From an uncultured Sutterella sp. (GTDB lineage Bacteria > Pseudomonadota > Gammaproteobacteria > Burkholderiales > Burkholderiaceae_F), in contig UQYP01000009.1 of assembly GCA_900545335.1 (NCBI GenBank), forward strand, positions 1 through 64,000: a stretch of DNA of 64,000 nucleotides. Direction: 5' to 3'. The position numbers and the translations under genes were made by a program. Position 1 is the stretch's first letter, and the number at the start of each line of letters is the position of its first letter. This document shows positions 42,148 through 51,274 of the stretch, piece by piece. The notes below the pieces were generated by a model. That model saw nothing but the letters and a program-made list of their open reading frames with translations. It was not told the origin of the DNA and did not search any database.

Positions 42148-42828
42148 ATGCGCCATACATTAGCAGCAGCCCTGGTGGCTGTGATGGCGGTTCAAACGGG
42201 AGCCGCTTGGGCCTTTGCCGACGATGAGGCAAGAACGGCCATTTTGGAGCTGCGCGAGCAATTGAAAGCGAGCCAGCGTGCTCAGGTTGACCTGATGAGT
42301 CAGGTGGAGGCTTTGCGCACGGAAAATCAACGCATGATCGGGCAGATGCAGGAACTGAGCCGTCGTGTTGAAACGATGGATCAGCGTCTGATTGAAGTGG
42401 AGCCCGCCCGTGTGCAGTTAAACGGTCGGGTGATCAGCGTCAAGCCCGCCGAAAGACGTGATTTTGAAAGCGCAGTGGAGCTTTTCAGAAAACGCGACTT
42501 CTCCAATTGCTTAAAGGCACTCAATACGTTTAAAAAGACCTGGCCCAAGTCTGCATACATGGCCGACGTTGATTATTGGCGTGCGAGCTGCTACTACTCA
42601 CTGAACGATTTTAAGAGCACAATCACAGTGACCAATAACCTGTATCGTGTATATCCCAGTTCGCCCAAGGCTGCTGAAGCGCTTTTGATGAAGGCCTCTG
42701 CAGAATTAAGCGAAGGGGAAATTGATGAGGCGAAAAAATCGCTCAATACCCTCATTAAGCGTTATCCCAAATCCGATTCGGCTAAAACGGCCAAGAGCCG
42801 TTTGGCTCAAATTGAAAAACTGGGGTAA
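42148..42828 (+). CDS. cpoB: Cell division coordinator CpoB (YbgF)
   Basis: Periplasmic protein linking Tol energy state to peptidoglycan synthesis. Signal peptide to about residue 22 (AAWA). A coiled-coil segment (~25-85: LELREQLKASQRAQVDLMSQVEALRTENQRM) precedes the C-terminal TPR repeats (~110-225, with SPKAAEALLMKASAELSEGEIDEAKKSLNTLI). 226 aa, normal. AAGGA lies before the ATG. Completes tolB-pal-cpoB. Confidence 0.92.
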   Translation: MRHTLAAALVAVMAVQTGAAWAFADDEARTAILELREQLKASQRAQVDLMSQVEALRTENQRMIGQMQELSRRVETMDQRLIEVEPARVQLNGRVISVKPAERRDFESAVELFRKRDFSNCLKALNTFKKTWPKSAYMADVDYWRASCYYSLNDFKSTITVTNNLYRVYPSSPKAAEALLMKASAELSEGEIDEAKKSLNTLIKRYPKSDSAKTAKSRLAQIEKLG

Positions 42829-42901
42829 TAATTACGGACTACAATTAACCTGGATTTTTGCCCTGAGGAATCACTCCTCGATTTTTTAGAGATACTCAAA
42901 A

Positions 42902-44521
42902 ATGACTTGCTCTCGCTGCGGACAGGATATCCTGCGTGATCCGCTTCAAAATCACGGTTCGGCTTTCACCGAAGAACAAAGAGATGAATTAGGCTTAAAA
43001 GGGCTTTTGCCCGCTCGAGTGGAAAGCTTGGAAGAACAGGCTAATCGCGCTGTGGCTTTCATGCGTACTTTCCCCTTGCCGATTCAGCGCTACTTCTACC
43101 TGGATGCGTTGCATAACACCAACGAAACGCTTTTCTTCAAAGTGGTCTGCGACCACATCGAAGAGGTGATGCCCATTATCTACACGCCGACGGTGGGTGA
43201 AGCTTGTCAAAAATTCAGCCATAACTTCCTGCAGGCTCGCGGTCTTTTTATCTCCATCAAGGATAAAGGACAAATCCTGAAAATCATGGATAACGTGAAG
43301 CAAGATGATGTTGAAGTCATTGTGGTAACTGACGGTCAGCGCATTTTGGGCTTGGGCGACCAGGGTGTTAACGGTATGGGAATCCCGGTGGGTAAACTCG
43401 CTCTTTACACGGCCTGCGCCGGCGTGGCCCCGGAAAAGACCCTGCCCGTAATGATTGATGTCGGAACGAATAATCCGGCCTATTTAGCCGATCCTCTTTA
43501 TATGGGACTTCGCCAGGAACGTCTGGCAGGTGCCTGCTACGACGAGCTCATTGACGAATTTATGATGGCAGCGCGCAAACGTTGGCCCAATGTGCTCATT
43601 CAGTTTGAAGACTTCGGCAACGCCAATGCTTTCCGCCTGCTCGCACGCTGGAAAGATAAGAGCCTGTGCTTTAACGACGATATTCAGGGTACGGCCTGTG
43701 TGGCATTGACCGGTTTTTACTCCGCCATGCGGGTAACGGGCGGCAAGCTTGCCGATCAGCGCGTGCTCTTTTTGGGCGCTGGCGAAGCCGCTACCGGCAT
43801 CGCCAATTTGATTGCAGAAGCCATTGCCGATGAAGAAGGTATGGCTATCGAAGAGGCCCGTAAACGCTGCTATCTCTTTGACTCTAAGGGCTTGGTGATT
43901 GCTGACAGAACAGATCTTTCTGCGCACAAGCGCCAGTTTGCCCATGAAGCTCAACCGGCACAAAGCTTCCTGCAGGCGATTCAGCAATTGCGTCCGACCG
44001 CTATTGTCGGTGTGGCCGCTCAGCAAAACGCCTTTGATTCCATGGTGATCGGTGAAATGAGCGCGATCAATGAACGTCCGATCATTTTCGCACTCTCTAA
44101 CCCCACCTCCAAGGCTGAATGCACGGCAGAGATGGCTTACCAATTCTCACAAGGCCGCGCTCTTTTTGCTTCCGGCTCTCCCTTTGATGTTGTGAACTAT
44201 CAGGGTAAGACCTTTGTACCCCGTCAGGGTAATAACTCTTACGTTTTCCCGGCTTTGGGTCGTGCCGCAACTTTCGTGAAGGCTAAGACCATGCCCACGG
44301 GCATGTTCCTTGCAGCAGCGCGCAAGCTGGCTGAGTTGGTGAGCGAAGAAGATCTTGATCGCGGCAGCCTTTATCCGTCATTAAACGATATTCGCCCGAT
44401 TTCTGAGGCAATTGCTGTGGCCGTGGCTCAATATGCCTACGATAAGGGTCTGGCCAATACTGAAAAACCTGAGGATTTACATGCCGCAATTAAGGCTAGC
44501 ATGTATACCCCTGGATACTAA
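42902..44521 (+). CDS. maeA: NAD-dependent malic enzyme (SfcA/MaeA type)
   Basis: Oxidative decarboxylation of malate to pyruvate. Belongs to the ~540-aa malic enzyme class. YTPTVGEACQ carries the catalytic Tyr94; MIDVGTNNPAYLADPLYMG, FNDDIQGTA (metal-binding Asp) and the Rossmann LFLGAGEAATGIA are present. FALSNPTSKAECTAE and ASGSPF lie toward the C-terminus. 539 aa. A short CxxC (Cys3, Cys6: CSRC) at the very N-terminus is not part of the enzyme core and is unusual. The preference for NAD over NADP is inferred from the class. Stands alone between cpoB and scpA. Confidence 0.93.
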   Translation: MTCSRCGQDILRDPLQNHGSAFTEEQRDELGLKGLLPARVESLEEQANRAVAFMRTFPLPIQRYFYLDALHNTNETLFFKVVCDHIEEVMPIIYTPTVGEACQKFSHNFLQARGLFISIKDKGQILKIMDNVKQDDVEVIVVTDGQRILGLGDQGVNGMGIPVGKLALYTACAGVAPEKTLPVMIDVGTNNPAYLADPLYMGLRQERLAGACYDELIDEFMMAARKRWPNVLIQFEDFGNANAFRLLARWKDKSLCFNDDIQGTACVALTGFYSAMRVTGGKLADQRVLFLGAGEAATGIANLIAEAIADEEGMAIEEARKRCYLFDSKGLVIADRTDLSAHKRQFAHEAQPAQSFLQAIQQLRPTAIVGVAAQQNAFDSMVIGEMSAINERPIIFALSNPTSKAECTAEMAYQFSQGRALFASGSPFDVVNYQGKTFVPRQGNNSYVFPALGRAATFVKAKTMPTGMFLAAARKLAELVSEEDLDRGSLYPSLNDIRPISEAIAVAVAQYAYDKGLANTEKPEDLHAAIKASMYTPGY

Positions 44522-44545
44522 CTTTTAGCTTATCTTTAAGCGATG

Positions 44546-44567
44546 GGGCGGAGACTGTTCTCCGCCC
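44546..44567 (+). other. Perfect hairpin between maeA and scpA
   Basis: GGGCGGAGA-CTGT-TCTCCGCCC, 9-bp stem, ending 23 bases before the scpA GTG, no T-run after it. Confidence 0.55.
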
Positions 44568-44590
44568 GATTGCTGCAGGTTTTCTGATCT

Positions 44591-45466
44591 GTGAAGACAA
44601 ACGCTTTAATAGACGTCTCTCCTGAACTCATTCCCGATACGACCCCTTCGGTTGAAGATGTCGTGGCCGTGGCGCGTTTAAAGGGCGAGCCCTTATTGCA
44701 TTTTCCGGAAGATCTTTATATTCCGCCCGATGCGCTCAAACTTTTTTTAGAGTCATTTGAAGGTCCCTTTGACTTGCTGCTGTACCTCATTCGCAAGCAG
44801 CGCCTCGATCTCAATGAAATTTCTGTTGCGGCTGTGACCGATCAGTACATGCAGTACGTCGAGCAGATTCGCCAGCAGAACATGGAATTGGCAAGCGACT
44901 ATTTGGTCATGGCCGCCGATCTGATGATGATTAAAAGCAGGCTTTTGCTGCCGGTGGCCCCTGCCGATGACGAAAATGAAGAAGAGGATCCGACCGCGCG
45001 CATTCTCAGAGAGGTTGCCGAGTACGAAAAAATACAGGTGGCAGCTCAGCTTTTGAATGCCTTGCCGACGATGGGCGACGGTTTTTGGAGGGGCTTTGTG
45101 CCTGTTGAGCAGGATGAAGAGCCTGAGCCCGAGGTTTTGCCTCAGGAGTTGGCTCGGGTGTGGATGACCGTTGTAAAAAATGCGGATTTAAAGCTCAGCC
45201 ACACGGTCTCCAGACAGGAGCTCTCCATTCACGAATTCATGTCTGCCATTATCAAACGGGTGGAAATAGATCGGTTTGTGAGTTTTGATGAGCTCGTTCA
45301 GGGGCAAAGCACAATGCAGGAGAAAGTCGTGAGCTTTCTTGCGATTTTGGAACTTTCCCGTGAAGGCCTTATTTCGATTACTCAGGCTGCGCCCTATGCG
45401 CCGATTTATTGCGCTAAGAAATTTTTGCCGATTGTTTCTCAAAACGAGTTGCTATCGGACGGATGA
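44591..45466 (+). CDS. scpA: Segregation and condensation protein A
   Basis: Kleisin subunit of the Smc-ScpAB condensin. FLESFEGPFDLLLYLIRKQRLDLNEI is the N-terminal Smc-binding signature. Then come YLVMAADLMMIKSRLLLP and the C-terminal winged helix VVSFLAILELSREGLISITQ. The start is GTG with a weakly spaced GCAGG; about 45 residues precede the conserved core. 291 aa. scpB and smc are not in the window. A few bases after it TTGACT (45523) may begin the promoter of terC. Confidence 0.92.
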   Translation: MKTNALIDVSPELIPDTTPSVEDVVAVARLKGEPLLHFPEDLYIPPDALKLFLESFEGPFDLLLYLIRKQRLDLNEISVAAVTDQYMQYVEQIRQQNMELASDYLVMAADLMMIKSRLLLPVAPADDENEEEDPTARILREVAEYEKIQVAAQLLNALPTMGDGFWRGFVPVEQDEEPEPEVLPQELARVWMTVVKNADLKLSHTVSRQELSIHEFMSAIIKRVEIDRFVSFDELVQGQSTMQEKVVSFLAILELSREGLISITQAAPYAPIYCAKKFLPIVSQNELLSDG

Positions 45467-45583
45467 TTTAAACGGATCGAAAAAAGTTTCAAAAAAGCGT
45501 ATGTATTTGAAACAACCTAACATTGACTTAACAAAAAACGCTTAAACTATTGCCGTTTCATTTTTAAGAGGAAAAAAGACATT

Positions 45584-46297
45584 ATGGAGTGGTTGACCGA
45601 GCTGATTACAACGATGCACTGGGGTGCCGTAGCTCAGATCATCATGATTGATATTTTGTTGGGCGGTGACAATGCCGTTGTCATTGCTCTGGCTTGCCGC
45701 AACTTGGATCCCCATCAACGTCGTCAGGGTATTTTCTGGGGCGTATTCGGCGCAATTGCTTTGCGTGTGGTACTGATTACCTGCGCGGTCTATCTCCTGG
45801 AGCTGCCGATGCTCAAAGTCGTGGCCGGTCTTCTTTTGATTTGGATCGGTGTGAAGCTTTTGATTCCTCATGATGAGGAAGATAAGCACATTGAAGCCAG
45901 TACCAAAGTCCTGGCGGCTATTAAGACCATTATCGTGGCCGACTTAGTGATGAGTATTGACAATGTGATCGGTATTGCGGGTGCTGCTCAAGCTGCGCAT
46001 GAGCATCATCAGACGCTTCTGATTATTTTCGGCCTGGTGGTGAGTGTGCCCTTTATTGTCTTTGGCAGCCAAATTATTCTGAAAGTTTTTGACCGCTTCC
46101 CGATTATTGTGACATTGGGCGGTGCGCTCTTGGGTTGGATCGGAGGCGGTTTGGTTGTCTCGGATATTTTCATGGCCGAGCACATTCCTCAAACCAGTAC
46201 TGTTCACTACGGAGCCTGTGTCGTCGGCGCAATTTTGGTTGTGCTGATCGCTAAATGGTTGGTCAGTCGACAGAAAAATAAAATAGCGTCAAGCTAA
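45584..46297 (+). CDS. TerC-family membrane protein (YjbE type)
   Basis: Integral inner-membrane protein with about seven helices. The two conserved acidic membrane motifs are GGDNAVVIALA (residues ~26-36) and SIDNVIGIAG (~123-132). A cytosolic loop DEEDKHIEAS lies between. The family is linked to manganese export and metal loading of exported proteins. 237 aa. AAGAGGAAAAAAG precedes the ATG. I looked for a yybP-ykoY manganese riboswitch in the 117-base leader and did not see one. It has its own terminator. Confidence 0.9.
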   Translation: MEWLTELITTMHWGAVAQIIMIDILLGGDNAVVIALACRNLDPHQRRQGIFWGVFGAIALRVVLITCAVYLLELPMLKVVAGLLLIWIGVKLLIPHDEEDKHIEASTKVLAAIKTIIVADLVMSIDNVIGIAGAAQAAHEHHQTLLIIFGLVVSVPFIVFGSQIILKVFDRFPIIVTLGGALLGWIGGGLVVSDIFMAEHIPQTSTVHYGACVVGAILVVLIAKWLVSRQKNKIASS

Positions 46298-46315
46298 AAA
46301 ATAATTCAACACTAC

Positions 46316-46348
46316 GGGCGATCGGATGAGTTCCGATCGCCCTTTTTC
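46316..46348 (+). terminator. Rho-independent terminator of terC
   Basis: GGGCGATCGGA-TGAGT-TCCGATCGCCC, perfect 11-bp stem, followed by TTTTT. Confidence 0.95.
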
Positions 46349-46359
46349 TACCCCTGATA

Positions 46360-47421
46360 TCAGACAGAGAAGCGGAACGGGTAGGCGGGGCCCTCACAGG
46401 CGTTGCCGTTTGTAACCCAAAGCACTCTTTCGGTCAAATCAAACATCACCGCATAAACCGTGCAAAAGCGCGCCATGGCCGGGTCTCTCGGATCCGGATG
46501 GCTGCAAAGGCTGTCGGGGAAGTTTGCATGATCGGTCATCACATCAAACATGTCCTTCAGCGTGAAGGGAGCGTGATTTTGCGTTCTGACGCGAGCCCTG
46601 TTGTAACGCACAAAGGTATCAGCGAGCTGGAATTTCAGTTTGTCCTGTCCGATAAATAACGGGCTTAAATAGTGATTGGTGTGGCAAAGGGGCTTGCCTT
46701 CGCTCATGGTCACAGCAAAATTGTCGGGTGAATACTCGACACTGCTTACAATGCCGCAGGCGCTGCCGATATTGAAATTGCCGGCTCCTGCCCGTGTGCA
46801 TCTTGAGACGCACTCAATGGCGTCGCTGATGAGTTTGGAGCTCAAAATTTTCCGATAAATGATGTGAAGCGGCACACCGATCTGACCCTTTCCTACCGAG
46901 AGGGCGTTGAGCGTGACACCGATTCCGTCTTCATTGAGACCCTTACCGCCCACCATACCGGCTTCGGCCACCATTAAAAGCCTTGGCAGCGGAGCCTGAT
47001 CAATTTCTACAACAACCGTGCAGGGCCTTGCTTCACCCAACCAGTCCCAGGTTTGGGTTAAAACCGTATGACCGTCGGCAGTAGCCTCAGGCGGATAGCT
47101 GATGGCGGTACAGCCGTCGGGCAGCGCAAACATGATTTCGCTTCTGCAGTTTAGGGCGAGTATATCTTCATAGGTAAGCCCTGCCCCCTGAGCGATGCCT
47201 TGCATTTCCTCGATGAGTTCCGGGAAATAGTCCTTAATGGCGGGTTCAAACTGCTTGGCTAATTCTTTTGCTTTTTCCCAACTCAAATGGGCATTGGCCT
47301 CAAACATATTGGAGTACAGATCAATGCACTTGAGAATTCTTTCTTTTGCCTTATGACCGTACTGCTCACCGCGATCAAAGGGAGCGCCGCTCACTCGAAT
47401 GATTAAGTGTTCAAATGACAT
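46360..47421 (-). CDS. C45-family autoproteolytic acyltransferase/hydrolase
   Basis: Ntn-hydrolase related to isopenicillin N acyltransferase. RGEQYGHKAKERI at the N-terminus, LALNCRSEI, and PDGCTAISY place the expected self-cleavage between Gly103 and Cys104, making Cys104 the nucleophile. QTWDWL and GLNEDGIGVTLNAL (Asn of the oxyanion hole) follow. 353 aa, no signal peptide, so cytoplasmic. AAGGAA precedes the ATG; 11 bases after the symporter. Members act on amide bonds of acyl amino compounds (including penicillins); here the linked symporter suggests that an imported acylated compound is hydrolysed. The substrate is unknown. Confidence 0.86.
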   Translation of the reverse strand: MSFEHLIIRVSGAPFDRGEQYGHKAKERILKCIDLYSNMFEANAHLSWEKAKELAKQFEPAIKDYFPELIEEMQGIAQGAGLTYEDILALNCRSEIMFALPDGCTAISYPPEATADGHTVLTQTWDWLGEARPCTVVVEIDQAPLPRLLMVAEAGMVGGKGLNEDGIGVTLNALSVGKGQIGVPLHIIYRKILSSKLISDAIECVSRCTRAGAGNFNIGSACGIVSSVEYSPDNFAVTMSEGKPLCHTNHYLSPLFIGQDKLKFQLADTFVRYNRARVRTQNHAPFTLKDMFDVMTDHANFPDSLCSHPDPRDPAMARFCTVYAVMFDLTERVLWVTNGNACEGPAYPFRFSV

Positions 47422-47432
47422 GATATTTTTCC

Positions 47433-48947
47433 TTATTCAACAATCTTTCTCGGGTAGTCCTTACCGAACCAGGTCATGATGACGCCTTGGGGAGGTTTGG
47501 GAGTCAGAAGCGACACACCGACTAAAAGCACCACACTGACGATCATGGAAATGCCCACCGGGTGCATGCCTAATGTGATGTCAAAGGGCAGAAGTTTCAT
47601 TTCAGCCACGATGTAGGTCACGTAGGCTCCGGCAATGCCCATGGCAGCGCCCCATTCATTGCAGCGCTTCCAGTAGCAGCCCAGCAAAAGCGTAAAGAAG
47701 AATGCTGCAGCCATACCGCCCATACTGAAGGTGATGATCAGTTGCAGCATGTCGGGCGGATTCAGTGCCAGAGCAAAGACAATGACGGAAATAACCACGG
47801 TTGTGCCGATCGTCATTTTCTTTTGTTCTTCGCCTGTTGCCTTCGGCTTTAAGAAAAAGCGCCAGAGATTAAGCACAATGGTTGAAGAAATCACGATGAT
47901 GATGGCGCTTACCGTGGACTGCACGGCAGAGGCGACACCGGCTAAGGTGATGCCGGCAAGCCAAGTCGGAACAACGTGCATCGTGAGAATCGGAATGGCA
48001 TGGTCAACGGTTTCTAAGTTGGTATATAAACCTTTGGCCGCGAGCGAGCAGTAAAGGCCTAAACCTACTGTCCAGACCGTGACAATGACAATGCCTAAAA
48101 TCGCGGCGCGCTTCATGGCAATCGTGTTTTTGTAGGTCAGTGCTCCCATGGCTAAGTGCGGCAGGCTGATCGCAGCAAAGCCGTAAATAATCCATTGAGA
48201 GAATTCATAAGCGACAGACCAGCGGAACGGGTTGAAATACTCGGGCTCACGGGCGTGGATAGCGGAAGTGAGAACCTGCCAGCCGCCGTGAGCGGTGACT
48301 TCAACGTGAGAGCCGACAATGAGGCACAAAACAGCCAGCGTCATCGTGATGCCCTGTACGATAATGGCTAAGGCCACTCCCTTGATGCCGCTCACTGTTG
48401 TTACGATCAAAACCGTCGCGGCAAAAAAGACTAAGCCCACCCAATAGGGCAGTCCGGTCATGGCTTCGAAAACGCGCGCGCCGCCCACAGTCTGACCGAC
48501 CACGTAACTTAACATGAAGACGACAATGGAAAGACCGCCCAGAAGAACAACAGCCTTATTGTTGTGGAAACGGTGAGCAATCAAATCCAGATAGGACTGT
48601 GCGTCAATACGGCGGGCAACGATACCGATCTTTTTGCCGATTTCACCCAAGACCACAAAGGTGACAAAAAGCTGACAGCCGTTAATCATGAGCCAGGGGC
48701 CGCCCACTCGATAACTCATGCCGGGAGAGCCTACAAAGGTGCCTGCACCGCAAAGGCCGGCCGCAATCATGAAGGCAACGGCAAGCATGCCCATGCCGCG
48801 ACCTCCCGTGTAGAAGTCGTCAACGTAGGAGTTGACAGAAGATTTTTGCCGTCTGGCGTAAACAGCCACCCCTACAACTGCGAGCGTGTAGAGAACAAAC
48901 GTAACAATAATGGCCACGCGTTGGAATGTTGTGATGGTGAGTTCCAT
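47433..48947 (-). CDS. Sodium:solute symporter, PanF-like
   Basis: Inner-membrane Na+-coupled uptake carrier of the SSS family with about 13 helices. The conserved early part is FMIAAGLCGAGTFVGSPGMSYRVGGPW, and GYCYWKR-type ends are present (LLLGCYWKRCNEWGA). 504 aa. GGGAGG lies 4 bases before ATG. It follows a YhdT-like small protein by 11 bases and precedes the C45 hydrolase by 11 bases. The YhdT-PanF pairing is known from pantothenate uptake, but with the hydrolase partner another organic anion is at least as likely. Confidence 0.88.
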   Translation of the reverse strand: MELTITTFQRVAIIVTFVLYTLAVVGVAVYARRQKSSVNSYVDDFYTGGRGMGMLAVAFMIAAGLCGAGTFVGSPGMSYRVGGPWLMINGCQLFVTFVVLGEIGKKIGIVARRIDAQSYLDLIAHRFHNNKAVVLLGGLSIVVFMLSYVVGQTVGGARVFEAMTGLPYWVGLVFFAATVLIVTTVSGIKGVALAIIVQGITMTLAVLCLIVGSHVEVTAHGGWQVLTSAIHAREPEYFNPFRWSVAYEFSQWIIYGFAAISLPHLAMGALTYKNTIAMKRAAILGIVIVTVWTVGLGLYCSLAAKGLYTNLETVDHAIPILTMHVVPTWLAGITLAGVASAVQSTVSAIIIVISSTIVLNLWRFFLKPKATGEEQKKMTIGTTVVISVIVFALALNPPDMLQLIITFSMGGMAAAFFFTLLLGCYWKRCNEWGAAMGIAGAYVTYIVAEMKLLPFDITLGMHPVGISMIVSVVLLVGVSLLTPKPPQGVIMTWFGKDYPRKIVE

Positions 48948-48958
48948 ATGGCCTCCCG

Positions 48959-49279
48959 TTAATTCTTGTCAGAGTCTTCGTCTTCAAGATTTTCAGCTTT
49001 GAAAACGAAGTGCGTGATGAAAGCCATACAAACACCGCCCACGACGGCGACGATAGCCATGACGCTCAGATAACGCGGCAAGCCGAACAGATATTGCATT
49101 TCCTGCATATCTTGCGCAGCGTAGTAGTAGACCACGGATAACATCACAATGACATAAATCAGGTAGGCAAAGAAGGTGACGAGCATTTCTTTTTTTGCAC
49201 TAACTAATCTCGGATCTTCTTCGATTTCATCAAATGAATAATCTCGAGAGTCATATTCTTGTCGAGACATTTCTTTCAT
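48959..49279 (-). CDS. YhdT-like (DUF997) small membrane protein
   Basis: 106-residue protein with an acidic N-terminus and two membrane helices (about residues 32-52 and 68-92), ending in an acidic tail. Small DUF997 proteins are encoded just before SSS symporters and are taken to be accessory subunits. It is the first gene of the three-gene operon, preceded by a promoter with a palindrome at the predicted start. A second in-frame ATG at codon 4 is possible. Confidence 0.82.
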   Translation of the reverse strand: MKEMSRQEYDSRDYSFDEIEEDPRLVSAKKEMLVTFFAYLIYVIVMLSVVYYYAAQDMQEMQYLFGLPRYLSVMAIVAVVGGVCMAFITHFVFKAENLEDEDSDKN

Positions 49280-49326
49280 AGAGAGCTCTCTTTTGAACAG
49301 AAAAAGAAAGAGGAAAGAGGGAATAG

Positions 49327-49373
49327 AGGGTTAACCCTGATTTGAATGTAGGGGACAAACGAAGATCGGTCAA
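49327..49373 (-). promoter_or_regulatory. Promoter of the YhdT-SSS-C45 operon with start-site palindrome
   Basis: On the minus strand TTGACC (49373-49368), 17-base spacer, TACATT (49350-49345), start expected near 49338. The 12-base palindrome AGGGTTAACCCT (49327-49338) covers the first transcribed bases. It is a good position for a repressor operator. Confidence 0.55.
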
Positions 49374-49446
49374 TCATTATTTGCAAAGAGAATTAAAACT
49401 ATTGATGCCAATCAAATAAATAATTAATTAGATATAAATAAGGTGT

Positions 49447-49473
49447 AAAAAAGAGCTCCGCAAAGGGAGCTCT
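49447..49473 (-). terminator. Rho-independent terminator of fadD
   Basis: Minus strand AGAGCTCC-CTTTGC-GGAGCTCT followed by TTTTT; perfect 8-bp stem. Confidence 0.88.
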
Positions 49474-49490
49474 CTCGAAAAATTGATGGT

Positions 49491-51173
49491 TTAGACGATG
49501 TCTTTTAATTCACGTCTCAGAATCTTACCGACAGCGGTCTTAGGCAGCGAGTCGACAAAGATAATCTGACGCGGAATCTTGTAGCCCGTTAACTGCGTAC
49601 GGCAGTACTTCACGACGTCGTCTTTGGTGATGGAGGGGTCTTTTAACACGATGACAGCCTTAACGGTTTCACCGGATCTTTCATGAGGAACGCCCACCAC
49701 GCCGCACTCAAGCACTCCCGGCATCGAAGCAATGACGCTTTCCACTTCATTCGGATAGACGTTAAAGCCCGAGACCAAAATCATGTCTTTTTTGCGGTCT
49801 GTGATCGTGATCTTTCCGTCAGCAGCCATATAGCCCACGTCACCGGTTCTAAGCCACCCGTCACGGAAGACGCCTGCGGTCTCTTCGGGGCGATTCCAGT
49901 AACCGGCCATCACCTGCGGGCCCTTTACACAGATTTCACCCGTGTGGGTTTCGATATCTTCAGGTGTATTGCACAACCCCAAATCTTTGAAACCGTCACC
50001 TCGGATGCTGACTTCGGTGTTAGGCAGCGGATAGCCGACAGATCCGTCCCAGGGAGCGTCCGGCAAGTTGCCGCAAACGCCCGGGGAGGCTTCCGTCAAC
50101 CCGTAAGCTTCGAGGATCCCGACACCGGTTGTCTTCTTCCAGCGCTCTGCCACCACCTTTTGAATTTGAGTGCCGCCGGCAACCGCCATCTTTAATCTGG
50201 AAAAATCAACCGTTGCAAATTCAGGATTATTTAAAAGGGCGTTATAAAGGGTGTTGACACCGGTGTAGACGGAGAACTTCCAGTGCTTGCACTCTTTGAC
50301 GAGCCCCTTGATATCACGGGGATTGGTAATCAGAACGCTGCGCGCGGTCCAATTCAAGAAGGCAAGCGTGGCCGTGAAGGCAAAGATGTGATAAAGCGGC
50401 AAAGCGCACATCGCCACTTCTTCACATTCTTTAAAGGAAACACTGATCCAGTGACCGGTTTGCTCGACATTGGCGAGCACGTTGCGGTGCGTCAGCATGG
50501 CTCCTTTAGAAACGCCGGTTGTGCCGCCCGTATATTGCAACAGTGCCACGTCCTGATTGGAAAGTTCAACCGGAGTGAAGCCTTTGTGATGACCGATTGC
50601 CAGAGCTTGGCGAAAATCAACGGCTCCGGGCAGATGCCACTCAGGCACCATCTTTTTCACGTACTTGACGGCCGTGTTGACGAGAGTGCGTTTGACAAAG
50701 GGAAAGAGGTCACCCACCTGAGTGGTGATAATGTGTTTGACAGAAGTGCGCGTGAGCACTCTTTCAAGGGTTTTGGCAAAGTTTTCAATAATAATGATGG
50801 CCTTGGCGCCGGAATCCTTTAATTGATGCTCTAATTCACGCGCTGTATAAAGGGGATTGACGTTGACCACAATGAAGCCGGCTCTCAAAATAGCAAAAAG
50901 AGAAACCGGATATTGCAAAAGGTTCGGCATCATAACCGCTACACGGTCTCCCTTTTGCATATCGGGCAGTGACTGCAGGTAGCCTGCGAGATCAAATGAA
51001 AGCGCCTGAGCTTCTTTGGTGGTGAGCGTCACACCCATGTTGGTGAAAGCCGGAGCATCAGGGTGCTTTTCAGCAATGCCGTCTAAGAGCGCCGGAATAT
51101 TGGCGACTCGATCGGGATTAATTTGTGCGGGAACACCTTTCGGATATTTGGCAATCCAAGGGAATTCATTCAT
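49491..51173 (-). CDS. fadD: Long-chain fatty acid-CoA ligase
   Basis: Activates fatty acids to acyl-CoA with ATP. The AMP-binding P-loop LQYTGGTTGVSKGAMLTHRN lies at about residues 213-232. EAYGLTEASPGVC, GWLRTGDVGYMAADGKITITDRKKDMI and the C-terminal catalytic Lys in PKTAVGKILRREL are present. 560 aa. It opens MNEFPWIAKYPKGVP, typical of bacterial FadD. Monocistronic, with terminators on both sides. Chain-length preference is not readable. Confidence 0.92.
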   Translation of the reverse strand: MNEFPWIAKYPKGVPAQINPDRVANIPALLDGIAEKHPDAPAFTNMGVTLTTKEAQALSFDLAGYLQSLPDMQKGDRVAVMMPNLLQYPVSLFAILRAGFIVVNVNPLYTARELEHQLKDSGAKAIIIIENFAKTLERVLTRTSVKHIITTQVGDLFPFVKRTLVNTAVKYVKKMVPEWHLPGAVDFRQALAIGHHKGFTPVELSNQDVALLQYTGGTTGVSKGAMLTHRNVLANVEQTGHWISVSFKECEEVAMCALPLYHIFAFTATLAFLNWTARSVLITNPRDIKGLVKECKHWKFSVYTGVNTLYNALLNNPEFATVDFSRLKMAVAGGTQIQKVVAERWKKTTGVGILEAYGLTEASPGVCGNLPDAPWDGSVGYPLPNTEVSIRGDGFKDLGLCNTPEDIETHTGEICVKGPQVMAGYWNRPEETAGVFRDGWLRTGDVGYMAADGKITITDRKKDMILVSGFNVYPNEVESVIASMPGVLECGVVGVPHERSGETVKAVIVLKDPSITKDDVVKYCRTQLTGYKIPRQIIFVDSLPKTAVGKILRRELKDIV

Positions 51174-51221
51174 TTCGTATGTCCAAAATTGAATAATGAC
51201 AAACTACTATTGTAAACAAAG

Positions 51222-51249
51222 AAAATCGCCCGCAGTAGGGGCGATTTTT
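51222..51249 (-). terminator. Terminator of hemG
   Basis: AAAATCGCCC/GGGCGATTTT, perfect 10-bp stem with 7-base loop; T-rich flank on either strand. It directly precedes the fadD promoter region. Confidence 0.82.
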
Positions 51250-51274
51250 GCCAATTTTGCTGTTTGAAGAAAAA

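Noticed and set aside
45467..45583. Manganese (yybP-ykoY) riboswitch before the TerC-family gene
   Set aside because: Looked for because many terC/yjbE genes carry one; the leader is short, AT-rich and lacks the conserved paired regions.
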